Positions 18,289-26,646 of a stretch of DNA of 64,000 bases are shown piece after piece (the stretch's first letter is position 1; every line of letters begins with the position of its first letter). The notes under the pieces are model-generated. The model searched no databases. It was not told the origin of the DNA and saw only the letters and a list, made by a program, of their open reading frames with translations. The position numbers were made by a program, and so were the translations under genes. Origin of the DNA: Pseudomonadales bacterium (GTDB lineage Bacteria > Pseudomonadota > Gammaproteobacteria > Pseudomonadales > JAHRWD01); NCBI GenBank assembly GCA_019090315.1, contig JAHRWD010000059.1, positions 1 to 64,000 of the forward strand. The letters are read 5' to 3'.

Positions 18289-18464
18289 TGATCGGAATGG
18301 ATGCTATGGGTTTACGTAGGTTTGCTATATATAATCCTGAGCTCTACCCCTTGGGATTGTTCAATGATGCCCCAATTAAAGTTACAGATCAGAAATCTAA
18401 TTTGTACTAAAACGATCACAAAGATGCCCCTCATGCGCCCTGCCCCCACATTGGAGAAATCAAT

Positions 18465-18824
18465 ATGATGATGGGGCAGCACCTGTTAATAGAGTGCCGA
18501 GGCGAACACGCGCTGCTAAACAGTGACCAGCTTGAAGAGTTGATGACTCGGGCAGCCCGGGCTGGTGGCGCAACGATTATCGCCAGCCATTTTCATAACT
18601 TTGGTGGTCATGGTGGTGTCACCGGTGTGCTGATGCTGGCAGAATCACATATCACCGTTCATACCTGGCCTGAAGTCAGCTATGCGGCCTTTGATATATT
18701 TATGTGCGGCGATGCCAAACCCGAAAAGGCTGCCGAGGTTATTGCGGATCAGTTTCCTAATGCCGAGGTTTCGATCAAGGCGATAGATCGTGGTTATGAA
18801 TTGGGGAGTACCCGGAACAAGTGA
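18465..18824 (+). CDS. speD: S-adenosylmethionine decarboxylase, small prokaryotic type
   Basis: This 119-residue pro-enzyme matches the short class of AdoMet decarboxylases. Self-cleavage before Ser61 (AESHITVHTWPE) would create the pyruvoyl group. His66 and Cys81 (FMCGDAKPEKA) are the conserved processing and proton-donor residues. The product, decarboxylated AdoMet, donates aminopropyl groups for spermidine-type polyamines. ATG 18465 is preceded by GGAGA; two further in-frame ATGs follow immediately. It is the first gene of a same-strand group ending in a membrane-anchored aminopropyltransferase, the enzyme that would use its product. No ornithine or arginine decarboxylase gene is in the window. 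Confidence 0.93.
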   Translation: MMMGQHLLIECRGEHALLNSDQLEELMTRAARAGGATIIASHFHNFGGHGGVTGVLMLAESHITVHTWPEVSYAAFDIFMCGDAKPEKAAEVIADQFPNAEVSIKAIDRGYELGSTRNK

Positions 18825-18906
18825 TCAACACAAATTCTACAATCAGGCATAATGATTCCGCGCAAAATGCTCATATCCTGTTTGTCAGTTAGTTAGGAAA
18901 ATATCG

Positions 18907-19881
18907 ATGGAAAAAGCAAAGCGATGGCTAGTGTTGCTGTTACTGCCCACAGTATGGTTGGCGGGTTGTACCTCAGATGCTGAAAAATTGAAAACACAAC
19001 TGGATCAGCAAGTGACAATTACAGAAACCAGTCTTAACCGTTTGAAGCGGCAGATCGATTCCAATCAGATATCCAATACAGCTTTACTCACTCAATACGC
19101 GGCTATCGTTAAAAAGGATCGGCCTGAGATGAGCCAACTGACCAATGCACTGGCTCAGGATGCGAGCACAGATGGACCGATGATTCGTGGACTGGAAGCT
19201 CGGTTATCTGATGCAAAATCTGATATACCGGGCGCTGTCTCAGGCGGAATCGAGCCGGCAAAAGGTGTTTATTCTGAGTTGCTGGCTATTGAAACGGCTT
19301 CTGATCCAGCTACTTACGGCATGATGTTAACGGACCCTATTAATGTATTAGCGGATATGTCCGATGGTACATTGGCACGGGTAGCAGCCATGAGCCGCGA
19401 TGCCAGTGCACGCATAAACAAGGCCGAAGACTTCGGCCCGGGTAGCCAACTGGTTGGTAACCCTCAGTACGGTAACTGGCAAACCAACAGCTCCGGCGGT
19501 TCATTCTGGCATTGGTACGGCCAGTACGCGTTCTTTTCTACCATGTTCCGCTCACCGATTGGTTATAGCAGCTGGGGGCGAGGCCGAGACTACAGTTATT
19601 ACAACGATTATGGCCGCTCTTCCTATACCTCTCCATCCCAACGTCGCAGCCAGAACTCGGTTGAACGTAAAACCAGGGATCGTTTCAATCGTAGCGGAAA
19701 GAGTTTTAACAGCCCCTATTCAAAAACCAAACAAACCACCTCCCAGGTAGCGCGATCCCAATCCCGGCTCAAGTCACAACGCAAAGCCAGTAGTTATTCG
19801 CGGTCAGCGCCCAAAAGCACTACATCCAGCTACCGTAGTTCTAGTTATCAATCATCCCGTAGTTCATACGGCGGCAAGTAA
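18907..19881 (+). CDS. lipoprotein with Ser/Arg/Tyr-rich tail, polyamine-gene neighbour
   Basis: This 324-residue protein starts at ATG with a good TAGGAAA ribosome site. Its lipoprotein signal ends in LAGC (Cys21). Residues about 25-190 are predicted helical and contain a coiled-coil-like stretch, and about 195-230 is Gly/Trp/Phe/Tyr-rich. The final 95 residues are low-complexity, strongly basic and rich in Ser, Arg, Tyr and Lys. I do not recognise an enzyme domain. It sits between the AdoMet decarboxylase and the DUF350 membrane protein with short gaps, so it is likely co-expressed. It may be an accessory envelope part of that module, perhaps with the basic tail contacting acidic polymers or the wall; this is inference. 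Confidence 0.6.
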   Translation: MEKAKRWLVLLLLPTVWLAGCTSDAEKLKTQLDQQVTITETSLNRLKRQIDSNQISNTALLTQYAAIVKKDRPEMSQLTNALAQDASTDGPMIRGLEARLSDAKSDIPGAVSGGIEPAKGVYSELLAIETASDPATYGMMLTDPINVLADMSDGTLARVAAMSRDASARINKAEDFGPGSQLVGNPQYGNWQTNSSGGSFWHWYGQYAFFSTMFRSPIGYSSWGRGRDYSYYNDYGRSSYTSPSQRRSQNSVERKTRDRFNRSGKSFNSPYSKTKQTTSQVARSQSRLKSQRKASSYSRSAPKSTTSSYRSSSYQSSRSSYGGK

Positions 19882-19923
19882 CCGAACCTGAATCAGCGCT
19901 AAACGCACAGCGGAGCAACGTTC

Positions 19924-20811
19924 ATGATTAATGAAATATCCATATGGGCCGTGATGATTGCGGCCATCAATATCACCATCGCGGTAGCCGCTATTTGCGG
20001 CTTCCGATTCCTGTTCGGAAAACTGGCTGGGGTCAGCACCACAGTTGAGCTAGCCGAGAAGGACAACTACGCCTTCGGGATATCCTTTGCCGGTGGCGCT
20101 GGAGCGCTGGCGCTTGTGTTATCCGCTGCCGTTACCGGTGATTCTGCCGCCAGCCTGATGGCTGAAGCGCTCAACGTAATTACCTACGCGGCCGCCGGCA
20201 TTGTTCTGCTTAAGGTAGGCGCGCTTATCAACGACCGGATTATTTTTAACAAATTCTCCCTCAAACAAGCCATTCACCAACAGAATGTAGGTGCAGGTGT
20301 TGTTCAGGCAGCAAACTTTTTGGCCCTTGGTTTTATTATTCACGCGGCGATGAACTGGGTTGAATCGGAAGACTGGACAGGCCTGCTGCCGGTATTGCTA
20401 GTTTTCATTGCAGGGCAATTGATACTAATACTGGTGACCCGCTTACGTACCCAGATATTTAAGCGCCGCCATGATGGCGAGAGCTTTCAGCACGCGATTG
20501 AAGCGGGCAATACGGCTTTATCCATTCGATATGCCGGGCATATTCTTGGTACATCGCTTGCGGTCAGTGCCGGTGGTAGCATCGTACCCTACCTGTATAA
20601 CGAGTTCTGGCTGTCCGCGGTAATTTGGGCAGGGGTTGCTGCAGTGTTGACCCTGTTGCTATCACTGCTTTCTATCATCGCTCGGGCCGCTATTTTGGCA
20701 AAAATTAATGTCCGCGAAGAGGTTGATGAGCAGCAGAATATCGGCGTAGCCTATATAGAGGCGGTTATCTTTATTTCCGTGGGTTTGTTGCTTAGCGGCG
20801 TGGTTGCATAG
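19924..20811 (+). CDS. integral membrane protein with two DUF350 repeats
   Basis: The 295-residue protein is almost entirely hydrophobic, with about eight predicted membrane spans. It falls into two similar halves (about 5-140 and 150-292), each with a Gly/Ala-rich segment and a charged loop, as in the DUF350/YjfL family. Repeated features are FAGGAGAL in the first half and LAVSAGGS in the second, and QQNVGAG and QQNIGVA late in each half. Function is not established. The start has GGAG eight bases upstream. DUF350 genes are often found near AdoMet decarboxylase and spermidine-synthase-like genes, as here, suggesting a role in membrane polyamine handling. That role is association, not proof. 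Confidence 0.82.
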   Translation: MINEISIWAVMIAAINITIAVAAICGFRFLFGKLAGVSTTVELAEKDNYAFGISFAGGAGALALVLSAAVTGDSAASLMAEALNVITYAAAGIVLLKVGALINDRIIFNKFSLKQAIHQQNVGAGVVQAANFLALGFIIHAAMNWVESEDWTGLLPVLLVFIAGQLILILVTRLRTQIFKRRHDGESFQHAIEAGNTALSIRYAGHILGTSLAVSAGGSIVPYLYNEFWLSAVIWAGVAAVLTLLLSLLSIIARAAILAKINVREEVDEQQNIGVAYIEAVIFISVGLLLSGVVA

Positions 20812-20859
20812 CGATGCAGTTGGCTTAGATTTTTTAGTAGCCTGAGTTAGCAGCCTGAT

Positions 20860-22581
20860 ATGCCGGAAAATCGACCCAACCGATCCCGCCGGGAACTGTT
20901 TCTGCATGATGCTTTTCTTATCACCACCATGGGTGCGCTCGCAGCCTGTGGTCTGATCTACGAATACCTGATGGCCCACTATGCGGGCCGCGTACTTGGC
21001 GCACTCGAATCCACCATCTACACCATGATCGGCATCATGATTGTTTCGATGGGCGTTGGCGCGTTTTTAGCCAAGTGGATTCGGTTACCCTTCAAGGGCT
21101 TTATCTGGCTAGAGCTGGCTATCGGTTTTATTGGTGCCAGTGCGGTATTTGTTATTTCGATTATGGTTGCCCTCGCCTTCTCGATGCCAACCTATCTCCA
21201 GGAGATCTACGGGTTACATCCCAGCATTACAACCGATGGTGGCGTAGTGAAGGCCCTTACCTCAGCCTCCAGAATCATTCCCTTCGTGGCTGGTGCAGTT
21301 CTGGGGTTGATGATCGGGATGGAGATCCCACTGATTGCCCGCATTCGAGAACAGCTGCATGGCCAGCACCTTGAGCATAATATCGGAACGATCTACGGTG
21401 CAGATTATATCGGTGCGGGAATCGGTGCAGCTATCTGGGTGCTGATCTGTCTGAAAATGCCGATTGTGTACGCGGCGCTCAGTACTGCGATGGTAAACGT
21501 ACTGATTGGTATGGCATTTCTACTTCGCTATCGAACCTATCTGAATGGGGTTGTAACACTCTGGATCACCCACCTGTTGTTGGTGGTGCTAATCGGTGCA
21601 TTGGCCATTGGCGGGATCTCCTGGATGCAAAATATTCAAAGCACCCTGTTTAAGGATCAGGTGGTCTACAGCAAAACCACACCTTATCAACATCTCACTA
21701 TTACAGAGCGACTGATTGGTAAAGGCTTACCCAAAATCACCAGTTTATACATCAATGGAAGGCTACAGTTCGCCAGTAACGATGAAGTTATTTACCACAG
21801 TTTTTTAACCTATCCGGCACTACTCGCTTCCGCACGACGAGAGAAAATATTGGTGATTGGTGGTGGTGACGGGTTGGCTTTACGAGACATTCTGCACTGG
21901 GATCCAAAATCGGTCACGCTGATTGATCTCGATCCCGATATGGTCAGCCTGTTTGCTGGAAAAGATCCTTTGGTGCCAGCGCAACTCAACAACACACTGC
22001 TGGCGCTCAACGAAAATTCGTTTGCCGATGCGAGAGTTAAGTTGATATATGGCGATGCCTTTATCGAAGTTGAAAAGCTGGTCAGTGAACGACAACATTT
22101 CGACACCATCATTGTTGACCTGCCCGACCCCAGCCATCCGGATATCAATAAGGTTTATTCAGAGTTTTTCTATGCACGTTTAAAGGAGCTACTCAGTGCG
22201 GATGGTGCCATCGCTATTCAATCGACCTCTCCGTTTCATACCCGTGATGCGTTTATCTCGATCGGTAAAACCCTTAGTGAAGCGGGTTTTACTACCGAGC
22301 AATACCATACCAACGTACCTACATTTGGCGAATGGGGCTGGACCATCGGTACACCTCAGGGGGCTTCCGCCTCAACGAGAATCAAACAGTTCAAAGATTT
22401 ACCGGTTGCATCCCGATGGATATCAAAACAACAGATACTTGCCGCCTTCATATTTTCTCCGCACTATTTTGATGGCAGTGAACAGATCAACAGTAATCGG
22501 CTGGGATCACACCAGTTGTATCAATATCATCAGACTGCGTGGAAACAGCGAGACGGTGTGTTTTTTATCGATTCGAAATAG
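20860..22581 (+). CDS. membrane-anchored aminopropyltransferase (spermidine synthase-like)
   Basis: This 573-residue protein joins an N-terminal membrane domain of about seven spans (about 17-255) to a cytosolic spermidine-synthase fold. In the latter, DQVVYSKTTPYQHLTI begins the substrate pocket, VIGGGDGLALRDIL (about 332-345) binds decarboxylated AdoMet, and DLPDPSHPD (about 420-428) supplies the catalytic aspartates in place of the usual DSTDP. Spermidine synthases are normally soluble and about 290 residues, so the membrane fusion is the notable feature. It would transfer an aminopropyl group from the product of the upstream decarboxylase to an amine acceptor at the membrane. The gene converges on tgpA with a 24-base gap. 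The acceptor is unknown. Confidence 0.85.
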   Translation: MPENRPNRSRRELFLHDAFLITTMGALAACGLIYEYLMAHYAGRVLGALESTIYTMIGIMIVSMGVGAFLAKWIRLPFKGFIWLELAIGFIGASAVFVISIMVALAFSMPTYLQEIYGLHPSITTDGGVVKALTSASRIIPFVAGAVLGLMIGMEIPLIARIREQLHGQHLEHNIGTIYGADYIGAGIGAAIWVLICLKMPIVYAALSTAMVNVLIGMAFLLRYRTYLNGVVTLWITHLLLVVLIGALAIGGISWMQNIQSTLFKDQVVYSKTTPYQHLTITERLIGKGLPKITSLYINGRLQFASNDEVIYHSFLTYPALLASARREKILVIGGGDGLALRDILHWDPKSVTLIDLDPDMVSLFAGKDPLVPAQLNNTLLALNENSFADARVKLIYGDAFIEVEKLVSERQHFDTIIVDLPDPSHPDINKVYSEFFYARLKELLSADGAIAIQSTSPFHTRDAFISIGKTLSEAGFTTEQYHTNVPTFGEWGWTIGTPQGASASTRIKQFKDLPVASRWISKQQILAAFIFSPHYFDGSEQINSNRLGSHQLYQYHQTAWKQRDGVFFIDSK

Positions 22582-22598
22582 AAAAACCGCGAAGCGGT
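22582..22598 (-). terminator. short intrinsic terminator for the tgpA operon
   Basis: Read on the minus strand, ACCGC-TTC-GCGGT is followed directly by TTTTC. The stem is only 5 bp but GC-rich with a tight loop, and it lies just after the tgpA stop. It also falls in the convergent gap with the aminopropyltransferase gene. Confidence 0.45.
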
Positions 22599-22605
22599 GT
22601 TACAG

Positions 22606-24615
22606 TCAGGTGCGCTTTAGCGCAGCAATTTCCTGCTCCAGTTTTTTTAATATTCGACTACGCTGATGCGGATTTATGTCAGGACCGTAGCTTAGATAAT
22701 TGTACATCCTGGTGATGTTGCGAATACTCTGTTCCTGCGCGGAAAACCTTTCGACCAGCCGCTGGGAAAAATCAGTTGCCCCTTCAGCTGCTCCCCTTGC
22801 AACCCCTCTTGTTTCCATCAATCTACAAAACCGGAAATACAATTGGTCACATCTGTCGGTAATTTTTATCCGCTCTTTTCGTAGAAAAACCACCATCAAA
22901 GCAATCAGAAATAACGTAACCAGGCCAGTAAGTAATTGCGTTTTACTTGCGCTAGAAACCAGACCCAAATAGTCCTTCAAAAAATCGGACTGGCGTTTCG
23001 CGTTATAACCCAGCACCCATCGATTCCAGTCATACTCGATTGCATCAAGTTTAAGCCGTAGTTGGCTGAGCCACAGGTTATCCCGATATCGAAGTAGGGA
23101 AAAAGTTGAGTCACTCAAAAAACTATTTTCATAAGCGGTTGCTTCTTCAATGCCCTGCTCAATTCGTTCCGGTGCAACCTGTCCAGTAGGGTCAATACGC
23201 ACCCAGCCGCGGTCCTGTAACCAGACCTCAGCCCAGGCATGGGCATCGAATTGATGTACTAGAAGATAATTACCGGAATGATTTATCTCTCCACCCTGAT
23301 AACCTACAACTACCCGTGCCGGAATTCCGGCAGCCCGCATAATGTAGGTAAAGCTACCCGCATAGTGCTCGCAAAAACCCTTGCGAGTATCAAACATAAA
23401 TTCATCGATGCTGTCTGGTCCAAGTCGTGGTGGTTTTAAACTGTAATAAAAGGGTTTTTGTCGGTAATAGGTAAGAATATCGGTGACAAATTGCTGATCA
23501 CTCGATGCTTTATTTCGCTGTTCGATAGCGAATTTTTTTGCTCTGCTATTTCCTGCCCGGGGAATTAACAGGTTTCTTTTCCTGCTTGCAGGATCAAGTA
23601 CTGAATCAATCATCAGCCTGGGTGACGAGACCAGGTTGTAGTGTTTTCGTTGATCCACCGATACTTTGTTAAGCAGCGTGTATTGAGGCGTCAAACCAAT
23701 GCCTGAACCAGAAGTCAGCGGGTAGTCCAGCGCATACAGCCAGGGTTGATATGAAGGTTCAAAGGTTACCTGATAGTGAATATCTAATGACTCCTCCATC
23801 TCTTCATGTGCGCTATTTCTTGCCCAACTCGCATTTTTCTGTTGCTGAAATGGAGTACCTTCTGGCCGCCAGGTTCTGCCATCAAAATTCGAGAACACCA
23901 GACCGCGCCAATAGAGTTCTCTAGTATCCGGTATTGCGCCATCAAATCGAACCCGAAACGCCAGCTCATCTGACTTTGCCAAACTCGCTATATCACCCGG
24001 ACTCATACTATCCGAAGGGCCGGTTTTTGATTGCCCGGAAGGTAAGGGTACCGACCAGAGGGGACCGATACGTGGTACCAGTACGAACAGAACCAGCATT
24101 AACGGTAGTGCCGACAACAACATTACCGTTACCTGCTTAAGATCGATTGTCGCGCCAGCTTGATCAGAAGTTTTGGTCACTTTCACCAGAGTGGTAGTTA
24201 GCACTACCAGCGCAACAAATACGTAAATAGTCATTACCATCGTTTGCGAAAAAAGGAATGTAATCGGTAGGCAAAAATAGCCCAGGAATATGATCAGCAA
24301 TCCATCACGAACGCGCTGCATCTCGAGGAATTTAAATACAAAGGTAAGCAGTAAAAATGCAGCAGCGGGATCGACACCCAACAGGTTTTGATAGCCCTGT
24401 CTGATGATCAGGGTTCCGGCAATCACCAGCAGCAATTTAACCAGTCCGTGGGGCATTTTTGCTTTACCGTAGTGGACCAATGTTCGCCAAACCATACACA
24501 GGCCATAGCCAATCAACAGGCCTGTCGGCATGCGATTTACGTGGGGCAGCAATACCGCACCAACACTGATCAGCAACCATAGGAAACTACTACGTGGCAG
24601 CGCGGCGCTGTTCAT
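22606..24615 (-). CDS. tgpA: TgpA-type membrane transglutaminase-like protein
   Basis: This 669-residue protein has five to six N-terminal membrane spans (about 8-185, DUF3488 region), a periplasmic transglutaminase-core domain and a C-terminal span (about 560-582) before a cytosolic tail (DUF4129-like). The catalytic triad is visible as Cys415 (GFCEHYAG), His459 (FDAHAWAEVW) and Asp475 (RIDPTG). TgpA of Pseudomonas is essential for growth and thought to act on envelope proteins or peptides. The gene's ATG overlaps the stop of the DUF58 gene by four bases. With MoxR and DUF58 upstream it forms the common moxR-DUF58-tgpA operon. Confidence 0.93.
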   Translation of the reverse strand: MNSAALPRSSFLWLLISVGAVLLPHVNRMPTGLLIGYGLCMVWRTLVHYGKAKMPHGLVKLLLVIAGTLIIRQGYQNLLGVDPAAAFLLLTFVFKFLEMQRVRDGLLIIFLGYFCLPITFLFSQTMVMTIYVFVALVVLTTTLVKVTKTSDQAGATIDLKQVTVMLLSALPLMLVLFVLVPRIGPLWSVPLPSGQSKTGPSDSMSPGDIASLAKSDELAFRVRFDGAIPDTRELYWRGLVFSNFDGRTWRPEGTPFQQQKNASWARNSAHEEMEESLDIHYQVTFEPSYQPWLYALDYPLTSGSGIGLTPQYTLLNKVSVDQRKHYNLVSSPRLMIDSVLDPASRKRNLLIPRAGNSRAKKFAIEQRNKASSDQQFVTDILTYYRQKPFYYSLKPPRLGPDSIDEFMFDTRKGFCEHYAGSFTYIMRAAGIPARVVVGYQGGEINHSGNYLLVHQFDAHAWAEVWLQDRGWVRIDPTGQVAPERIEQGIEEATAYENSFLSDSTFSLLRYRDNLWLSQLRLKLDAIEYDWNRWVLGYNAKRQSDFLKDYLGLVSSASKTQLLTGLVTLFLIALMVVFLRKERIKITDRCDQLYFRFCRLMETRGVARGAAEGATDFSQRLVERFSAQEQSIRNITRMYNYLSYGPDINPHQRSRILKKLEQEIAALKRT

Positions 24616-25616
24616 CGAGATACGCTATGCTCCTTATCGAGATCAAAGGTAGCCAAAGCACTTAGCAATAGATCCCGATGTGGAATACCGCTAGCCGGTT
24701 CATAGGCCTGTTCACCCAGGCGCAGGCCGTACAAACAGTTGTCGGCTTCCAGTTTAAGAATCCAGTAGCAAAGTACCGACAGGCGATACTCAAGGTGGCC
24801 ACCCCGTACTTCATTAAAATCTAGCCATAGTTTCTCGGATTCACTTCCCTCAAACTGCTTAACGTTCATCTCGCCGGTTGCTGCGTAGCTTTTCCAGGCT
24901 ACCTGTTTTGGAGAATCACCTAAGACATACCTTCTCAATCCAGAAATCTCATCCATCGCTACTCTGATTTTCCGGAGATTTGGTTCCTGACCCGGGGCCG
25001 CCTGAACAGGCAGCTCGCCCTCAATCGGTTTTGGGTAGACCAGTCCATACAGTTCAAACCTCAACCAGGACCAGCTTCGCACCAACCCAAGAGGATATGT
25101 TGATTGAAGATTGAGCCGTCCGGGGTTTAGATAACCTCGCTGTTCGGCGGGTACGTAAAGCTCAATCTGATCTTGATCGTTTTCCAGGAGATTGGCGGTT
25201 GTGTGGCTCGATTCATTCCATCTGAACTGGAGCTGTTGCCGAATTCTATGATCGGTTCTATAGATATCGAGGGTTATTTTCGCAGCTTCACCGGCAAAAA
25301 CTGAACTGCATTCTGCAACTCGAATACCCAAACCGGAAAGATTTCGATAGGTGAAAATTATGATCACCGGGAACAGGCTAGCCAACATAAAGGTATAGGC
25401 AAAAACCATGCTGTTCTGATAATTTATCGCCATCAAAAATAGCAACAAAAGCAGCCCTGAAAATAGCAGCCCCGGTCGATTCGGAAGAATAAAAATACGC
25501 CGTTGGCTAAGGGTTATTTCGGTAGATTTCGGTAATCGCCTGTCTAACCAGTTACGATAAATTCGCTTCAATTTTCCAGAGTAACGATCGCTAAACGGCT
25601 GGAATTTTGGTTCCAT
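24612..25616 (-). CDS. DUF58 family protein of the MoxR operon
   Basis: The 334-residue protein has two closely spaced membrane spans (about 50-90), then a soluble part with the DUF58 signature: the Arg/Tyr-containing LRRYVLGDSPKQVAWKS (about 230-247) followed by KQFEGSESEKLWLDF. The fold is von Willebrand A-like and binds partner proteins. It is coupled to tgpA by a 4-base overlap and lies 10 bases after the moxR stop. MoxR ATPases and DUF58 proteins probably act together as a chaperone-like system, here with the TgpA transglutaminase as the likely client. That last link is inference from gene order. Confidence 0.9.
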   Translation of the reverse strand: MEPKFQPFSDRYSGKLKRIYRNWLDRRLPKSTEITLSQRRIFILPNRPGLLFSGLLLLLFLMAINYQNSMVFAYTFMLASLFPVIIIFTYRNLSGLGIRVAECSSVFAGEAAKITLDIYRTDHRIRQQLQFRWNESSHTTANLLENDQDQIELYVPAEQRGYLNPGRLNLQSTYPLGLVRSWSWLRFELYGLVYPKPIEGELPVQAAPGQEPNLRKIRVAMDEISGLRRYVLGDSPKQVAWKSYAATGEMNVKQFEGSESEKLWLDFNEVRGGHLEYRLSVLCYWILKLEADNCLYGLRLGEQAYEPASGIPHRDLLLSALATFDLDKEHSVSR

Positions 25617-25626
25617 TGTTGCCGCG

Positions 25627-26574
25627 CTACACTACAGCCACTTCGGCCAGCAACGATTGCGCAGCACCCGCTTCACTGGCATTGATGCCGCTCTGTAATC
25701 GGTGTTTCACGACCGAGGGAAGTACCGCCTGAACGTCCTCGGGAACTACGTAGCTACGGCTATCCATAAACGCCCAGGTTTTTGCACAGGCAATCAAGCC
25801 TAACGCGCCTCTCGGAGAAAGGCCGTAGTTGAATCGTTGCGGCGCTCGACTAAAGGCAATAAGTCGCTGAATATAATCGAGCAATTTATCAGAGGTTTGC
25901 ACAAGCTTAATCTGCTCCTGCATATCCTGTAATTCAGAAGGGGAAATACAAACAGACAGATTGTCGATGAGTGCGCGGGCATCACCTTGCTTTAGCAGCA
26001 CACGTTCAAACCGAGGGTCCGGATAGCCAAGTTCGATGCACATTAGAAAGCGGTCGAGTTGTGATTCGGGTAACGGGAAGGTTCCAGTCTGGGTCGATGG
26101 GTTTTGTGTTGCGATCACAAAGAATGGAGCGGGAAGCTGTCGAGTAGATCCATCTACGGTTACCTGTCCCTCCTCCATCGCTTCCAGCAACGCACTTTGG
26201 GTTTTTGGTGTGCTGCGATTGATCTCATCCGCCAGTAGCAGTTGAGAGAATATCGGGCCCTGATGAAACTCAAAGCGTTCGCTCTTCTGGGAATACACAG
26301 ACACACCGAGCACGTCGGCGGGTAGTAGATCACTGGTGAATTGAATACGCTGGTAGCTGAGTCCGAATACCCGGGACAAGGCATGGGCTAAAGTGGTTTT
26401 ACCCATTCCGGGAAGGTCTTCAATAAGCAGGTGGCCGTTTGAAAACATGCAACAGAGGGCCTGTTTTATTTTATCCTCTTTACCGAGTACAACCTGGCTA
26501 ATCTGGTGTAGTGCTTGCTGGATCTTTTGCTGCATAGTTTTTATTCGCGGGCTTGATTCATGGGCCAGGCTCAA
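25627..26574 (-). CDS. MoxR-type AAA+ ATPase
   Basis: The 315-residue form starts at TTG 26574, which has AGGA five bases upstream; an in-frame ATG at 26535 (residue 14) lacks such a site but would also give an intact domain. The AAA+ core shows Walker A DLPGMGKTT (about 54-62), Walker B LLADEINRSTPKTQSALLEAMEEG (motif split around ADEINR), sensor 1 FVIATQNP and a C-terminal lid with LSPRGAL. MoxR ATPases are chaperone-like enzymes that remodel partners containing vWA domains, matching the DUF58 gene downstream. It is the first gene of this operon. Confidence 0.92.
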   Translation of the reverse strand: MSLAHESSPRIKTMQQKIQQALHQISQVVLGKEDKIKQALCCMFSNGHLLIEDLPGMGKTTLAHALSRVFGLSYQRIQFTSDLLPADVLGVSVYSQKSERFEFHQGPIFSQLLLADEINRSTPKTQSALLEAMEEGQVTVDGSTRQLPAPFFVIATQNPSTQTGTFPLPESQLDRFLMCIELGYPDPRFERVLLKQGDARALIDNLSVCISPSELQDMQEQIKLVQTSDKLLDYIQRLIAFSRAPQRFNYGLSPRGALGLIACAKTWAFMDSRSYVVPEDVQAVLPSVVKHRLQSGINASEAGAAQSLLAEVAVV

Positions 26575-26646
26575 CTGTCCTGTGGTAACAGGTCAAGAAA
26601 AGTTGGAGTACTATGAGTGTAGTCCTGCGTGCTGAATTATGCAGTG

